A stretch of DNA of 15,231 bases, taken from positions 1-15,231 of the forward strand of contig JBFLZY010000066.1 in assembly GCA_040755975.1 (NCBI GenBank), read 5' to 3'. A program made the position numbers and the translations under genes. How positions within the stretch are numbered: the stretch's first letter is position 1; the number at the start of each line of letters is the position of its first letter. The DNA comes from JAIMBK01 sp040755975 (GTDB lineage Bacteria > Bacillota > Desulfotomaculia > Desulfotomaculales > Nap2-2B). Under the pieces are notes generated by a model. That model saw only the letters and a program-made list of their open reading frames with translations. It ran no database searches and was not told the origin of the DNA. Positions 14,518 through 15,231 of this stretch are shown one piece after another.

Positions 14518-14981
14518 TTTTTTGCCGCCTCCCCTACGTTTTTAACCACCAAAACCGCTATCGAAAGGCAAAATACAGCCAGGCCCGCCGTCATAACCCA
14601 GTAAAAAGGGGCGTGCGGCACTCTGAGGAGTGAAGTCCTGGTAACTACCCCCAGCGATTCCAGAACGGTCCGCCAGCAGATGACAACGTATGTACCCAGC
14701 GCCGCAAGCAGGGTAAGGCTGTCCAAAACTGCCCGCGCTCTTCGCGAAAAGCGCGATACGAACAATTCCACTCTTACGTGTTTGCCCTCCAGGGCACACC
14801 ACGCCAGGGCAGGAAAAACCAGAATCACCATCAGCAGTTCAGAAAGCTCCGGTGCACCCGGTATCGGCGCGTTGAACAAAAACCGTGCCAATACATCGGC
14901 CACGATCAGGATCATGAGAACACTTAAAACTCCTGTCGATAAATACCCCATCAGCCGGCTTAGAGAATAAATAATCTTCAT
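14514..14981 (-). CDS. dctQ: TRAP transporter small permease subunit (DctQ family), second system
   Basis: A 155-residue protein with four predicted spans (about 12-32, 46-66, 86-106, 124-146). Family landmarks are GAPELSE (42-48) and GKHVRVELF (66-74). It ends in a four-base overlap with the large permease. The ATG has only a distant AGAGGGCAGGG run upstream, so initiation may be weaker than for the binding protein. A GC-rich hairpin lies in the 163 bases between the upstream dctP stop and this gene. Confidence 0.92.
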   Translation of the reverse strand: MKIIYSLSRLMGYLSTGVLSVLMILIVADVLARFLFNAPIPGAPELSELLMVILVFPALAWCALEGKHVRVELFVSRFSRRARAVLDSLTLLAALGTYVVICWRTVLESLGVVTRTSLLRVPHAPFYWVMTAGLAVFCLSIAVLVVKNVGEAAKK

Positions 14982-15072
14982 AATCGGATCAACCCTGCCC
15001 TCTTCTGTTAGTTAAATTTCATCAGCCCGGAATTCCGGCGGTATCTTTTTTTGCGCGCATTTTATCACAATT

Positions 15073-15122
15073 CCCCCGGCCTGCTGCAGTACTTTTTAGC
15101 AAATAACCCAGCAAGCCGGGGG
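15073..15122 (-). promoter_or_regulatory. GC-rich intercistronic stem-loop between dctP and dctQ, second system
   Basis: Arms CCCCCGGC and GCCGGGGG pair perfectly, with a further GCTG/CAGC pairing inside across a small internal loop. It begins about 22 bases after the dctP stop and is not followed by a T-tract on the minus strand. Like the hairpin at 5387-5414, it separates a binding-protein gene from its membrane subunits and may set their expression ratio. Confidence 0.62.
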
Positions 15123-15144
15123 CTGGATAATTCCGTAAGCCTTT

Positions 15145-15231
15145 TTACTTTGCCTTGCGCTCCTTAATCAAACGCTGCGCTTCATCATAGACTGCTTTCC
15201 CGGGCAACCCCTTATCCGTGCATTCCTTAAT
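15145..15231 (-). CDS. dctP: TRAP transporter substrate-binding protein, C-terminal end only
   Basis: The last 28 codons and TAA stop of a gene that continues beyond the window edge. The visible tail contains KGLPGKAVYDEAQRLIKE and ends ERKAK, which resembles the C-terminal helix of DctP-type binding proteins. Its place directly before dctQ and dctM supports this. Signal peptide, ligand residues and start are outside the window, so the solute and the operon promoter cannot be judged. Confidence 0.72.
   Translation of the reverse strand: MKECTDKGLPGKAVYDEAQRLIKERKAK

Noticed and set aside
15027..15038. 12-bp palindrome CCGG-AATT-CCGG before the second dctQ
   Set aside because: It is self-complementary without a loop and may be chance; no regulator or promoter element is nearby to give it meaning.

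Overview
The window comes from an anaerobic, low-to-mid G+C bacterium, most likely a Firmicute of the Peptococcaceae/Clostridia type. The signs are strong AGGAGG-type ribosome binding sites, a TRAP binding protein with a lipobox, GC-rich hairpin terminators with T-tracts, a TrmB-family regulator, and a cluster of CoA-linked carboxylate degradation genes under a sigma-54 activator. The taxonomic placement is inference. All 15 supportable genes lie on the minus strand, so the locus reads from high to low coordinates. No RNA genes, CRISPR arrays, insertion sequences or phage genes were seen.

Reading in the direction of transcription: (1) 15231-10670 holds the end of a TRAP substrate-binding protein, its small and large membrane subunits, an FAD-dependent oxidoreductase of the fumarate-reductase fold, and a 3-hydroxyacyl-CoA-dehydrogenase-family enzyme. 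(2) 10632-8597 holds a perfect 26-bp palindrome, a TrmB-type regulator, a beta-keto acid cleavage enzyme (BKACE, formerly DUF849) and an intrinsic terminator. (3) 8676-3538 holds a palindrome placed like an enhancer site, a sigma-54-like promoter, a long leader, an AMP-forming acyl-CoA ligase and a complete second TRAP transporter (dctP-dctQ-dctM). (4) 3421-1727 holds a second, better sigma-54 promoter followed by a crotonase and two overlapping MaoC-type half-hydratases. (5) 1626-180 holds a PAS/AAA+/Fis sigma-54 activator behind its own extended -10 promoter. Bases 1-179 lie downstream of the activator and contain no convincing gene or terminator.

Together the genes look like an import-and-degrade island for one or more carboxylic acids. 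Two TRAP systems would bring substrates in and the ligase would make the CoA ester. The crotonase and the MaoC pair would hydrate enoyl-CoAs, and the dehydrogenase would oxidise a 3-hydroxy acid or its CoA ester. BKACE would exchange a 3-keto acid with acetyl-CoA to give acetoacetate plus a shorter acyl-CoA. A GA/GC-spaced sigma-54 promoter lies in front of both the ligase and the crotonase. The only sigma-54 activator in the window sits at the end of the cluster, so it is the likely controller. The TrmB protein probably controls its own gene and BKACE through the palindrome.

Three enzymes carry changes at expected catalytic positions: Asn for Asp in the MaoC protein, Ala for Asn and Asp for Glu in the dehydrogenase, and loss of the fumarate-reductase residues in the flavoprotein. 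The real substrate therefore cannot be read from family names. Several start codons were moved from the longest open frame to internal starts with better ribosome binding sites.
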